Positions 1 through 11,858 of a stretch of DNA of 64,000 nucleotides are shown in pieces; positions within the stretch are counted from its first letter, which is position 1, and each line of letters opens with the position of its first letter. Source of the DNA: Sambucus nigra (Eukaryota; Streptophyta; Magnoliopsida; Dipsacales; Adoxaceae); assembly GCA_949130495.1 (NCBI GenBank), contig OX422207.1, positions 835,176,073 to 835,240,072 on the forward strand, written 5' to 3'. A program made the position numbers and the translations under genes. The notes beneath the pieces were generated by a model that was given only the letters and a program-made list of their open reading frames with translations, made no database searches and had not been told where the DNA came from.

Positions 1-1562
1 GACAGGAGAGCAGATCACTGTTGTTGCGATTGTTCAACCTTCCGAGCAAGTCCAAAAAGCCAACACATCTGTCGAGCAACTTTCATTGCTCTCCGAGCAA
101 CCAACCCCTTCATCCAAGTCGTCCGAAGAAGTCGTAGAAAATAAAAAGAAGGTGTAAAGTTGTTCGGATCTTTTGTTTCTTTATTTTTCGGGATGTTGTT
201 CGTCTGGAATTTCTCTCTTACTTGATCTGTTCGAATCATTGTTGATTTTATTTTTCATTTTGTCTTTGCTAGTTTGTGGCCAGGATGGAACTCTTATCAG
301 CTAATGATACAGAGTTGATGAAGAAGTGCAATGACTATTTCAAAGCTGGTCATGTAGACCTTAATGAGGCCCAAATAACTGGCATCCTCGGATCAGGTGC
401 TTTCGAACGAGCAGTTGATGCTTACCAGTACTTAAAGTGCCTACTTGATCGTGCTATAGCCAATAATGTGGCCTATTATGAAATGATTGAAGATCTTCAG
501 GGAACAATCGAGTAACTTCAACAGCAGTACAATGAATCCACTACACTTTTGCATCAAGGTTATGAGAAAAAGTACCAGTAATTGAGTGCTGACAAGGGAT
601 ATGACAAATACATTTCAGCTCATGAGAAAAAGGAAAGTGTGTTAAAGCTTGAGATTGAGGAGCACAAACATATTGCCAAGTTACTGGAGCAAGAAAATAT
701 CGCGTTGCAGAAGGAAATAAAATAACTCAACTCTGCTGCCTCTTCTTCTTCGGGAGCCTTGGTCCCAATTAATGATGATGGTTTTTCCTTTTTAGAAGTA
801 AAAAATGCCAACTTACGAGATGAGTTAGAAACTTTGAAACGAGCAGGATCTTCCATGCCTGCTTGTGGCAGAGCAAGATCTTCTTCTCGTGGACGAGCAA
901 GGGCTGGTCGGGTTACTATTAATGAAACGAGAACTGAATTGGCCTTAGAGAATCAAGCCGTTCAATTGATGGTGAAGAATCAAGCTTTGGCAGATATGTC
1001 TAAGAAGATTCTGAGTTTCACCGACCAACTCTCTAGTCAGAGTTCTGCTCTGGAAAGTAAAGAAATTCTAGTGAAGAAGATCCACGAGCAACTTGAGAGA
1101 ATGACTTTTCAATTTCACAAGCAGCCCAGGGAATTTTGGATGGCTGCGTATAATGAAGCTTTGTATCACCTTGATGCTCGCTTACAACAGTCGAACAACG
1201 AAGGATATAAGTAAGGGTGGTTGAATGCCTTATGTGTTCTGAAACTGGATCAAGGTCATTTCTTGTGGGATTATTATGAACCTGGAGTTCTTGATTTGCC
1301 CGTGCCTCCTTTCAAACTTGACCTTAATTGGATTCCATCCCGTGCTATTCCTCGAATTTTGATCTCCAAATATCTTGATGATTACAGCCTTCATTCAAAC
1401 TTTGAGATATCTCGTCCAGAGCACTTTCTTGATCGACCATCTATAAGTAATGTCAGAATGCTGCGAGATATGGACTTTATAAACTCTCCTTATGCATTAG
1501 ATGATCCTCCAGCTGGCGTGGAGCCTGTTTCAAAAGGAGAGGAAAAGAAACCCATAGAATAG
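1..1562 (+). pseudogene. Tat-A antisense accessory gene, 3' exons, decayed
   Basis: This gene runs opposite to gag-pol, downstream of integrase, as in the related Tat-B element. A reading frame enters from the left edge and runs to about 151, where an AAG|GTGTAA donor is plausible. A short intron ends at a TTTGCTAG acceptor near 272, and the frame resumes at 273. From there a single frame runs to the stop at 1,560-1,562, but it is broken by four TAA codons (near 513, 580, 723 and 1,212). The product looks charged, rich in Glu, Lys and Gln, and coiled-coil-like, with an Arg/Ser/Gly patch near 870-910. The N-terminal part lies outside the window. Function is unknown. Confidence 0.6.
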
Positions 1563-1882
1563 GGCATTTTTATGTAATGAATCAAATTTTATATCGTATG
1601 TAATCTGCTTGGTTTTAATGAAGAAAGTTTTATAATTTCATTTCTTCGTAGAATTCATTTGTTACTCGTTGGTGAATATATCTATATATCCTATTTTGTT
1701 TTTAGATAATGGAATCCCATTTGTTGTTTGATTATAGTGACTTGTCACTCTTTGGGCCTAAGCAATGGAATGATTTTCATCCCATATTCCTGCTTAGTTA
1801 TAGTAATCTCGTCTGGATTACCTTGTTGCCTAGACAGTGGATGCCCTGGGAGGTCATCCATCTTCTTGCCTAGTTTGGCGCC
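1563..1882. other. Spacer between the antisense gene and the tandem array of Tat-A
   Basis: AT-rich noncoding DNA, probably the 3' untranslated end of the antisense gene. No other gene or motif was seen. Confidence 0.5.
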
Positions 1883-2152
1883 AACCAACCGGAGTTGGTG
1901 GTTATTGAGTTACCGACCAACCAGAGTTGGTGTAATGAGTTTTCGACCAACCAGCGTTGGTGGTTATTGAGTTGCCGACCAATCGGAGTTGGTGGTAATG
2001 AATTGTCGACCAATCGGGGTTGGTGGTTATTGAGTTATCGACCAACTGGAGTTGGTGGTAATGAATTGTCGACCAATCGGAGTTGGTGGTTATTGAGTTA
2101 CTAACCAACCGGAGTTGGTGGTAATGAATTACCGACCAACCGGAGTTGGTGG
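1883..2152. repeat. Minisatellite, about nine copies of a 31-32 bp unit
   Basis: Each unit carries the small inverted repeat CCAACCGGAGTTGG or a close variant. Spacers alternate between a TTATTGAGTTA form and a TAATGAATTG form, so the array has a roughly 63 bp dimeric period over most of its length. It lies between the end of integrase and the antisense gene, the same position as the larger array in Tat-B. Confidence 0.9.
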
Positions 2153-2285
2153 TTGTTGCTCTGGATGTATGCTTGTGTAGTGTATAGCACTAATATTCCG
2201 AAAAAAATTCAACAAAGGAGGAAATATATGCGAAACATCACTTTATTCATATTGAAAGAACTACGTTACATAGGAATTTTAACTA

Positions 2286-5200
2286 TTGATAGTACTTACG
2301 CAGATGCTCTGCATTCCATGCGTTCTTGAATTCTTCTCCCTCCAAAGTTTCAATTCTGTATGTCCCCGGACGAACAAATTCAGTTACTCTTTAAGGTCCA
2401 TGCCAGTTGGCCTCCAGTTTGTTATGCTTTTGGATCAATTTTTTCAACACATAATCCCCTTCTTTCAAATTGTACTGCTTCACCCTTTTGTTGTAGAACA
2501 AGGCTGTTCGTTGTTGGTATACAACATTCCTGATTACTGCTTCTTCCCTAACTTCTTCGAGCATATCTGAATCTAAACGCCTCATCAAATCACTTATGGG
2601 AGAATTGAAATTAAGCACCCTATGTGTAGGTAAACCCAATTCAGCAGGTATGACAGCTTCACTCCCGAATGTCAATATGTATGGAGACTCCCCAGTTGAT
2701 GTTCGTGGTGTAGTGCGATAAGCCCACAACACAGAGTGTAGCTCGTTGATCTAATTTCCCTTTGCATCATCCAACCATTTTTTCAAACCATTCAGTAGGG
2801 TTCTGTTTGTCACTTCAGTTTTCCCATTGCTCTGGGGATGGCCTGGCGCGGAGTGAATCTTCAGTACATTGGATTGATGACAATATGCAGCGAATTCCTC
2901 GTTGTCAAATTGGGTTCCATGGTCAGTAATAAATGCGTGTGGGAGACCATATCTGCAAATAATACTCTTCCAAATAAATTGATATACTTTGTCATATGTC
3001 ATATCAATGAGAGGTTCAGCTTCCACCCATTTGGTAAAATAATCCACAACAACCACAAGGTATTTGAATCTTTCTTTGGTCGTCGAAAGTGGCCCGACCA
3101 AGTCTATTCCCCACATGGCGAATGGCCAAGGGGAGGTGATGGGTGTTAACAATGCTTGGGGAGTTCTTCGGATGGAAGAGAAGCATTGGCATTTATCGCA
3201 CTTCTTAGCATAAGCTGCGCAATCAGCTCTCATTGTTGGCCAGTAGTACCCCTGTGTTATCCTCTACAAAAGCGTCCGACCTGCTACATGAGCTCTACAG
3301 GACCCTTCGTGAACCTCTTCAATCAATTCTTTCACTTCGGTGGGATGGACACATCTTTGTAGTCCTGCTATAACTCCTCTTCTATACAAAATGCCACTGG
3401 TCAATACGTAACGAGCAGCTTTAAACTTCAGTTTCTTTGCTGCGACTTTGTCAGGTGGCACAATCCCTTCTTCAATATAGTCCCTGATGGGATCCATCCA
3501 AGATGGTCCCAAGTCGAGGGTAATGAATTTCATCATCAAGTCTTCGTCTATACTCCGATCTACCAGGATTTCTATTGGGATTGTTCTTCGTAGCTCGGTG
3601 CCTGTTGCTGATGCCAACCGAGCTAGGGCATCGGCTCTTGCATTCTCCAATCTCGGTATTCTGATCAACCGAACTGCGGTAAAAGTAGAGACAACCTTTA
3701 TAGCCTTTTCATGATACTTGACCATTAGTTCTCCCTTTGCAGTATACAATCTAAGAATTTGATTTACGATTAACTGTGAATCACTGAATACCACGACCTG
3801 CTCTGCCTTCATGGTTTTGGCTAAACTTAGACCCACGATCATAGACTCATATTTAGCTTCGTTATTGGAGGCTTTAAACTGAAAACGTAGAGTATATTCT
3901 ATATCAATCTCATCAGGACTGTTTAAAATAATTCCTGCTCCACTGCCTGTAGCACACGAAGAGCCATCCGCATACAAATTCCAGACAGGTACTTCATTAT
4001 CAAATTCTTGATCAGACAGAGTTCCTCGGTGGAATATTTGATGCTTTATTTTATATTCCCCCAATACTTCTGATTGTTCGTTGATTACCATCTCTTGATC
4101 GTTCACAAATGGAAGTTGGTCGGGTGTTAAATTCGATAATCCCGTAACATCCACGGGTTAGTCTGTATTAAGCTCCTGCTCTTCGGAGGTATCAGAGTGG
4201 GTAAACTCTGTGATAAAATCCGCTACTGCCTGCCCCTTGAGCGACGATCTAGGCTCGTAAATTATGTCATATTCACCAAGTTCTACTGCCCAGTACATCA
4301 ACCTTCCTGATTTCTTCGGTTTATGCAGAGCTTGTCTCAATGGCATATCAGTATACACCACTATAATATGGGCTTGGAAGTATGGCTTCATCCTTCTACT
4401 CACTTCAATTAGTGCCAGTGCCAACTTCTCCAACCTTGGATATCTGATCTCTGCTCCTCGGAAAGCCTTGATAGTGTAATAGACTGGTTTTTGTACTTCG
4501 TCCTCCACTCTTATCAACGCCGAGCTAACTGCATTCTTGGAAACTATGAGATACAAGTATAGTCTTTCTCCCATCACTGGTCTAGATAACAATGGATGTG
4601 GCCCCATATATTTCTTCAACTCTTGAAAGTCCTTCTCGCATTCATCATTCCACTCAAAAGTTTTTCGGAGTGCTTTGGAGAATGGGAGGCATCTGTCTGT
4701 TGCTCGTGACACAAACCTGTTAAGTGTTGTAACTCGCCCAGTGAGACTTTGCACTTCCTTCTTCGTAGTTGGAGATAGTAGTTCCAATAGGGCCTTGATC
4801 TTTTCAGGGTTTGCCTCAATACCTCGTTGGTTAACAATATATCCGAGAAACATACCTTCTCACACCCCAAATATGAATTTGGTGGGATTCAACTTCATTT
4901 GATATTTCTCTAGTTGATCAAAGGTCTGACCTAGGTCAACTAGATGATCAACAGCTTTCTTGCTATTCGTCAGCATATCGTCGATATAAACCTCCATGTT
5001 ATGACTGATTTGCTCTGCAAACACCTTATTCATCAGCCGCTGATATGTTGCACCTGCATTTTTAAGTTCGAAAGGCATAATATTATAACAATAAGTTCCC
5101 CTTGGGGTGATAAAATAGGTACTTTCCCTGTCCTCAGGCTTCATTTTAATCTGGTTGTAACCAGAGTAAGCATCCATGAAACTCAATAATTCATGGCTCG

Positions 5201-5729
5201 AGGTAGCATCCACCAGTTGATCGATTCGAGGCAAAGGAAAATGATCCTTTGGGCAGGATTTATTAAGATCAGTGAAGTCCACACACATCCTCCACTTATT
5301 ATTTTTCTTCTTTACCATCACCACATTTTCTAGCCAATCAGGATATTTGACATCCTCAATAAAAAAGGCTTTCTGTAGTTTCTCTACTTCTTCCTGTATA
5401 GCTTGGTTCTTTTCAGGACTGAACACTCTTCTTCGCTGCTTCACTAGCTTGATTTCCTTGTTCACGTTGAGATCGTGACACAGGAAACTTGGGTCTATTC
5501 CTGGCATGTCTTCATGACTCCATGCAAAAGTCTATTTTCTGCGCCTTAGAAATGCTACCAGTTCCTGTTTTAATGATACATCCAATGATGCACTAATTTG
5601 GGTTGTTCGTTTTGGGTGTTCGTCGTCCAGAATGATATTTTTGGTAGATTCCATGACCTGGCCTTTCACGAGCTGAGATTCATCTCTAGGATCTAATGTT
5701 TCAATCTCTGCATCTTCTATTTCATCCAC
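2286..5729 (-). pseudogene. Tat-A pol: RT, RNase H, archaeal-type RNase H, integrase (broken)
   Basis: All segments lie in one minus-strand frame broken by stops. Reverse transcriptase (about 5,507-4,860) holds the catalytic motif YIDD within MEVYIDDM. The Ty3 RNase H follows (4,853-4,158). A second RNase H (about 4,010-3,600) has its acidic residues in ADGSS, VFSDSQ and RADALA. Integrase has a His/Cys zinc-binding region near 3,290-3,180, then a core with D in WGIDLVG, D in ITDHG and E in KTEVTNR. Stops fall near 5,530, 4,857, 4,155, 3,262, 2,750 and 2,390. The C-terminal tail ends at 2,286. It is colinear with Tat-B pol, and the copy cannot encode a functional product. Confidence 0.92.
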
Positions 5730-5770
5730 TTATAGGTAATAGTCTTCTTCCTGGATTCTTCTCGTTCTTA

Positions 5771-6301
5771 CTATTCGACAGATGAATAGGAGTATTCCCG
5801 AGCTACTTTCTGGTCACCTTTAACAACTCCCACTCCAAAGTTGGTTAGGAATTTTAAACATTGATGTACAGTAGATGGTACTACTTCGAACTTCTTCAGA
5901 CCTACCCTTCCCATGATAATGTTATAAGCTGATTGGAAATTTTTATCCATTACGGAAAAGAATACTCTTTCTGTTCGACAAGCATGACATGTACCTATAA
6001 GCATATCCAACTTGATCATCCCAAGTGGAAAAACCTTTTCGCCAGTAAAACCGAGGAGGGACCTATGATAGGGCTCCAACTGGGCTAACTTCAAATTCAA
6101 ACTGTTAAAGCATGGGTAAAACATGATGTCTAAAGAGCTACCATTGTCCACCAGTACCCGTGAAATCACCACTTCCTTCATTCTCATCTTGATTACCAAT
6201 GGGTCATCATGAGGATATAGTACACTTGCCAGGTCATTCTTAGAGAAACCGATGACTAGTTTATCCCTATTCACCTTCCTCGGGCGATCATCTTCAGCCA
6301 A
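5771..6301 (-). pseudogene. Tat-A aspartic protease region
   Basis: The retroviral-type protease cuts the Gag-Pol polyprotein. The active-site motif is VLVDNGSSLDIMF near 6,160-6,120, where most families have D-T/S-G. The segment shares a frame with gag upstream (one stop near 6,443 intervenes) and ends at a stop at 5,771. Downstream pol is in another frame, so an indel near 5,730-5,770 has separated them. In Tat-B the equivalent region was originally one continuous frame. Confidence 0.82.
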
Positions 6302-6442
6302 GTTTATTCGCTGTATGTACGAGCAAGCTTGAGCCTCATTGAGGTAAGATTTTCTCTTCGCATTTATATCTCCACCTCCTGCATCTCCACCTGTAATGAC
6401 ATTACATTCAAATGACCCAAAATGGATTAAAAATACCTCACA

Positions 6443-7672
6443 CTATGGCTGTCTTGGTCTTTTGGGGAGGTCGAGGTCATCTTCTGGATCATCTTCGTGA
6501 TCTCTCTTCTTGTCTTCTTTTGCTCGGTGAGGAGACTTAGATATTTGCCTTCCTTGGTCCCTGGTCTTTTCACTATTTTGGTGATCAACATACTTAGCCA
6601 ATTTTCCTCGCCTGATGAGCGCTTTAATTTCATTCTGGAGATCTATGCAACATTTGGTCGTGTGACCATGGTCTTTGTGGAATTCGTAATATTTGGACTT
6701 GTCCCTTTTTTCAGGATCTGCCTTCATTTTCCCTGGCCAGGCTAACTCCTCGCTGTTCTTGATCTCTTCCAGAATGTGATTTATGTCTACCTTCAAGGGA
6801 GTATAATTTCCATATTTCCTCATCTCCTCCAGCACTTGCTTACCTTTCAACTGCTTGTTGCCACCATTGTTCTTCTGATCCTTCTTCTCGGTTTTACCAG
6901 CTTCGACCTTAGTCTCCTTGGTATCTGTATTCTTCTTCGCAGCCATAGCTTCCTCAACGTTCATGATCAAGGTTGCCTTTGCCATTAGTTCTGCCATGGT
7001 CCTAGGTGGATCTTTGGCCAAAGTGTAGTACAGCTTATCTGGTAACAGTCCACTAATCAGAGTAGTAATTACTATTTTTTCCTCGTAATCTATTACCTCA
7101 AGTTTCTCGTTATTGAAATGAGTAATGTAGTCTCTGGTACTTTTTTCTGGCTTCTGTCTAACACTCAGTAAGTGTGCTACTCGTTTAACTGGTTTTGCTC
7201 CAAAACAGAAATTCCCTATGAAAAGCTCTGCCAGTTGAAGGAAAGTTGAAATCTTCCCTCGAGGAAGGTTGTTGTACCATATCTGAGCTGACCCGGTGAG
7301 GGTTCCTGAAAATGCCCTGCATCTCATCTCGTCTGGAATCACATAGATATCGGCAATAGCTTTGTATTGTTCTATATGGAGGACAGGATCAGTTTTTCCA
7401 TCATATTTAGGTGTCACCATAGGAGCTTTGAATTTTGATGGTGTGGGAAAATTCACAATTGCCTGTACGAATGGTGTCCCTTGTACAAAAGTTATTTGTA
7501 GGGGATTCTTGGCTTTAGCCATTTTCCCTAACCTGTCTTCCAACCTTTGAATAGAGCCTTTCCATGCACCATTTCCTACCTCGGGCTTATTTGTTTGAGC
7601 GACCGATCGCGTTGAGTTTTCCTCTTGTGACCTTTCATTACGGGCTACTGGGCGTGATTGGGCAGAGCCTTC
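6443..7672 (-). pseudogene. Tat-A gag, C-terminal two thirds (cut by CACTA)
   Basis: The frame matches the Tat-B gag core: a region with PTPSKFKAPMVTPKYDG, then CRAFSGTLTGSAQIWY and GNFCFGAKPVKR, typical of a retrotransposon capsid domain. A degenerate zinc-knuckle-like segment (EFHKDHGHTTKCC) lies near 6,690-6,640; where Tat-B has Cys at the first position this copy has Tyr. The frame begins exactly at the CACTA boundary. The N-terminal part is at 25,965-26,459, on the far side of the insertion. The frame ends in a TAG near 6,443. Confidence 0.88.
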
Positions 7673-7691
7673 CACTACACCAAATCTGCCC
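7673..7691. repeat. CACTA left terminal inverted repeat
   Basis: CACTACACCAAA at the tip matches the right end over the first 12 bases, with weaker identity for about six more. It follows the TTC target duplication directly. Confidence 0.93.
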
Positions 7692-7692
7692 A

Positions 7693-7985
7693 TTTGTCAA
7701 GGTCATTGACCTTGACAAATCCCACTTGTCAAGGTCAATGACCGTGACATTTTGAGGCGAGACAACTTTTTTTGTCTCGGTCGTGTCACGGTCATTGACC
7801 TTGACACAAAACTCGTGTTTTGTGTCACGGTCGTGTCAAGGTCAATGACCGTGACACGTTTGTCACGGTTATAAACCGTGACAAATCAGTGACCCATCTT
7901 GCCCAGAATTGTCACGGTCAATGACCGTGACACATCCGTGACAAAATTGTCACGGGCGTGTCACGGTCAATGACCGTGACAATTC
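7693..7985. repeat. CACTA left subterminal palindromic repeats
   Basis: About seven copies of an imperfect palindrome with the core CACGGTCAATGACCGTG, some with AAGG for ACGG and one with a TATAAA centre, are separated by short spacers and half-sites such as GTCGTGTCA. In CACTA elements, clustered subterminal motifs of this kind bind the element's accessory protein and define the active end. Binding by the TNP1-like product encoded here is inference. Confidence 0.85.
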
Positions 7986-8222
7986 TGGACAGAATTTAAA
8001 AAAAATCTGCTGGGAAGTATTGCCACTGCCACTGCCCAGCAGTATATTTGTACTTGTTATAGCAACGTTGTACCTGTTCCAAACATCATATATCCAACAC
8101 AAACTAAAGATAATGCAAATATATATTCATGACGATATAATCCAAATATTCAAAGTAAAAATAATATACATGACGATATAATCCAAATATAATTAAAATG
8201 GACAAACTTAAAAATAATGTTA
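7986..8222. other. CACTA interior downstream of the TNP1-like gene
   Basis: AT-rich DNA with a near-duplicate motif (ATGACGATATAATCCAAATAT near 8,130 and 8,170). It probably contains the 3' untranslated region of the TNP1-like gene. Nothing else was seen. Confidence 0.5.
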
Positions 8223-9885
8223 CTACATGTCTTGGATAAAACTGAGGAGGTGAGTAGGCCACACGACATACGACCACAATAGGGAGTTCTCCTTCCCGGG
8301 TATGACATGCGTGACGAGCACCCTGGACTCCATCTCTTGAAGCACACGTCCATGGACTATTCCACCCTCGACGATATTCTGGTCCCTCAACCCCCGCCCT
8401 ATCCGCTGGCCATCAAATACGTCCAATATGAACACGCTCGGCCAACCAAGTGTCGACAATGGTCTGTTGAAGGGAGCCAAATAGGGAAGTGGTTCGTCGA
8501 AGTACGAACGTGTCGGTGATGAAGCAGCGAGGTCCACATCCTCGTCATCCTGCGCCTCGTCCTCCCGCACCTCCTCCTCCACCGCCTTCTCCTTCTCCTT
8601 CCCTTTTCCTTTCCCTTTACGGTCTCCACCCAACGTACGCTTCATGAATGCGTACATATCTTGGACCGTCGCCTCCAAACGGGACAGTTTCGCGTCGTGT
8701 GAATCCACTGTTCGAGCCAACCCGGTGTCGCTCGTCTCCAATCCGATGATCCTAGATTTGACCACCCGCGAGCTCACTCCCCTTGTCCTCCCCTTGCGAT
8801 CAGAGCCAAGCACTTGGCTGAGTGCGTCTGTGGACAAAGATTCCTTGTCGGCATCAGACTGCGACTCATGCACTTCCTTAAGCTTTGCCTGAAACGACAA
8901 AAAGCACATGATTAGTAAAATAAGTAAACTAAAAAATTATAACGTAATTAACAATAATTAAACTGTCGGATTACTTATAATCGTGGCCGCGACGCTCGGG
9001 GACACCTCCTTGTCCTTCCCCTTCTTCGTCCGAAGAGCCACATAAGTATCGAGCCTATGTGGCTTACCCCCTGGCCCACTCCCTACCCCCTGAAATAAAA
9101 TAAAGTAAAGTAAAATTAGTATCAGCCCCGCAAAGTAAAATAATGAAGAATAATATATTTTTTTAGTTATAGATAAATTAAATCTTACCTGCATCCTATG
9201 CTCCACCTCAGCGTAAGAGGTCCGGCCGGAGTAGTGCACGTCCGTCTTTTTAGCCGATTTTCCCTCCCCGATTGGCGAGATGCCAATTGTCGATCCTCGA
9301 TCTCATTGTCAATGAACTTTTGCCATTGTGCCAATGAGATCGGCTCCTTGGGCGGTACGGATCCGCGCCATTGTATAATGGACTCTCGTGTTTTCCCAAA
9401 GTACCGTGTCCGCATATTTTTCTTCCACGTCTTGTGTTGCTCCCTCAACTGCTCCAAGACGGAATCGCGTAGCTTTGGATCCAAGTTGAATTGTTCCTGT
9501 CCAACAAATACAATGTTAGTTGCGAATAAATATAAATATAAATATAAATATAAATATAAGTATAAATATAAATATAAATACGAATATGAAATTGAAATTG
9601 AAATTGAAATTGAAATTGAAATATTACCTGTAGTGCCGCCTAAACAGCTAACTTGAGCTCATATGTCACCTCCTTCCAACTCATAAATCCCGGGCCGATG
9701 ACCGTCTTTAGCAGCTCGAGGGATCTCGCTAATAGCTCCGACTTGTTCTCGACGGTAATCCCAAATTTTTCATATTTGGGGAGCCTAGGGGCGGAGGAGC
9801 CCTCGTCGCCTCCGCTACCACCGAACCCGGACGACATCATCATAAACAGCATCATCATCTTCGCCTTAACATCTGAAGGAGACAT
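8223..9885 (-). pseudogene. TNP1-like CACTA accessory protein (plant transposase_24 type), four exons
   Basis: The ATG at 9,885 opens exon 1 (9,885-9,628; Met-rich start, then Gly/Ser-rich). Canonical GT-AG introns fit at 9,627-9,497, 9,188-9,090 and 8,974-8,889. The last exon (8,888-8,223) has a Lys/Glu-rich linker and a coiled-coil-like stretch. Exon 2 has the family pattern: LREQHKTWKKNMRTRYF, QWQKFIDNEIEDRQLASRQS, then ENRLK leading into HYSGRTSYAEVEHRM. In this family such proteins bind subterminal repeats rather than cut DNA. There are two lesions: an in-frame TAG near 9,640 just before the first donor, and a frame break at an A-run near 9,250 between ENRLK and HYSGRTS. The exon model was drawn by eye. 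Confidence 0.75.
9528..9625. repeat. Microsatellite (AAATAT)n then (GAAATT)n in a TNP1-like intron
   Basis: Hexamer-like ATAAATAT repeats change into GAAATT repeats. They lie within the first predicted intron of the TNP1-like gene. Confidence 0.9.
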
Positions 9886-9929
9886 TTTTGCTGTAAAAAA
9901 AATGTTATTAGTACAGATAAAAGAAAAAT

Positions 9930-11800
9930 GTTAATAGTACACATACACACATCCCTACCCCACCCGCCACGCACACACGCACACACCTACGCACACACAC
10001 ACACCCCACCCCCACCCCCTCCCCCCACAAATTATAACAAAATATTATCAGCTCCCCCACCACACTCCACCCCCACTACCCCCCTCCCCCACCACACACC
10101 ACCATACACACACATATACACATACAATTGGCAATTGGCAACATTTTGTGTATGGATTCTAACTAATGATATTCCTAAAAAAAATATTAATAGTACACAT
10201 ACACACACCCCTACCCCACCCGCCACGCACCTACGCACACACCTACGCACACACACACACCCCACCCCCACCCCCACCCCCTCCCCCCACAAATTATAAC
10301 AAAATATTATCAGCTCCCCCACCCCCTCCCCCTCCCCCTCCCCCTCCCCCTCCCCCCGCCACGCACACACGCACACCTACGCACCACGACTGTGACAACT
10401 ATATATATTGTTTATCAATAAAATTATGACATGAGATAATTATAATTGGAGCATAAATTTCATTATCATAAAGGGATAAATCCAACCAAGTACAGAGATT
10501 CTACAAATTAAAGTGAGAATTAGATTTAAGACTTTCTAACAACATGCATGTGTATGGATTCTAACTAATGATATTCCTAAAAACATACAATTGGCAACAT
10601 TTTGTGAATTTACTAAACTTTATATAATATTATCAAATTCTGTTAAAAAATTATCTAGGGTTTTACCTAATTGAATTAATTTCATGAATAAAATTATTAT
10701 CAATTTAAATGAAAATATCAATTATTATCCCCACCCCACCCCCACCCCTTGCCCCCCTCCCCCCGCCACACACATACACACAGATATACACATACCCACC
10801 CCCTCCCCCTCCCCCCGCCACGCACACACGTACACCTACGCACCTACGCATGCACACACGCACACCTACGCACCACGACCGTGACAACTATATATATTGT
10901 TTATCTATAAAATTATGACATGAGATAATTATAATTGGAGCATAAATTTCATTATCATAAAGGGATAAATCCAACCAAGTACAGAGATTCTACAAATTAA
11001 AGTGAGAATTAAATTTAAGACTTTCTAACAACATGCATGTGTATGGATTCTAACTAATGATATTCCTAAAAACATACAATTGGAAACATTTTGTGAATTT
11101 ACTAAACTTTATATAATATTATCAAATTCTGTTAAAAAATTATCTAGGGTTTTACCTAATTGAATTAATTTCATGAATAAAATTATTATCAATTTAAATG
11201 AAAATATCAATTATTATCCCCACCCCCTGTCCCCTCCCCCCGCCACACACATACACACATATATACACATACCCCCCCCCCGCCACGCACACCTACGCAC
11301 CTACGCACGCACACACGCACACCTACGCACCACGACCGTGACAACTATATATATTGTTTATCAATAAAATTATGACATGAGATAATTATAATTGGAGCAT
11401 AAATTTCATTATCATAAAGGGATAAATCCAACCAAGTACAGAGATTCTACAAATTAAAGTGAGAATTAAATTTAAGACTTTTTAATAACATGCATGTGTA
11501 TGGATTCTAACTAATGATATTCCTAAAAACATATAATTGGCAACATTTTGTGAATTTACTAAACTTTATGTAATATTATCAAATTCTGTTAAAAAATTAT
11601 CTAGGGTTTTACCTAATTGAATTAATTTCATGAATAAAATTATTATCAATTTAAATGAAATTATCAATTATTATCCAATATTTTTGAATGAAATATTTAT
11701 TTTGAATGAAAATATCAATTATTATCCAATTATTATCCAACTATTATCAATTATTTGAATGTAAATAATTTCCAAAAATATAAATGTAAATAATATTCAA
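9930..11800. repeat. CACTA internal tandem repeats with C-rich and CA-rich tracts
   Basis: Three large direct repeats start at the shared motif GTGACAACTATATATATTG near 10,392, 10,881 and 11,338 (spacing about 489 and 457 bp), with a partial copy before them. Each joins an AT-rich, nearly identical half of about 340 bp to a variable half of CCCCACC and CACACA/CACGCACAC microsatellite. Open frames here translate only to Pro/His/Thr low complexity and are not genes. Confidence 0.88.
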
Positions 11801-11858
11801 AACCCCACCCACCCCCACCCCCACCCCCTCCCGATGTTTATTATTTTCACAATGTTCT

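Noticed and set aside
7693..7985. CRISPR-like array of short repeats with spacers
   Set aside because: Repeats are imperfect palindromes with irregular 5-30 bp spacers at CACTA ends in a plant genome, with no cas genes.
9198..9656. 152-codon plus-strand frame ending in YKYKYK and EIEIEI runs
   Set aside because: Antisense to the TNP1-like exon plus a translated intron microsatellite.
9928..10429. Overlapping Pro/His/Thr-rich open frames on both strands
   Set aside because: They are translations of CCCCACC and CACACA microsatellite in several frames at once; no start context or domain.
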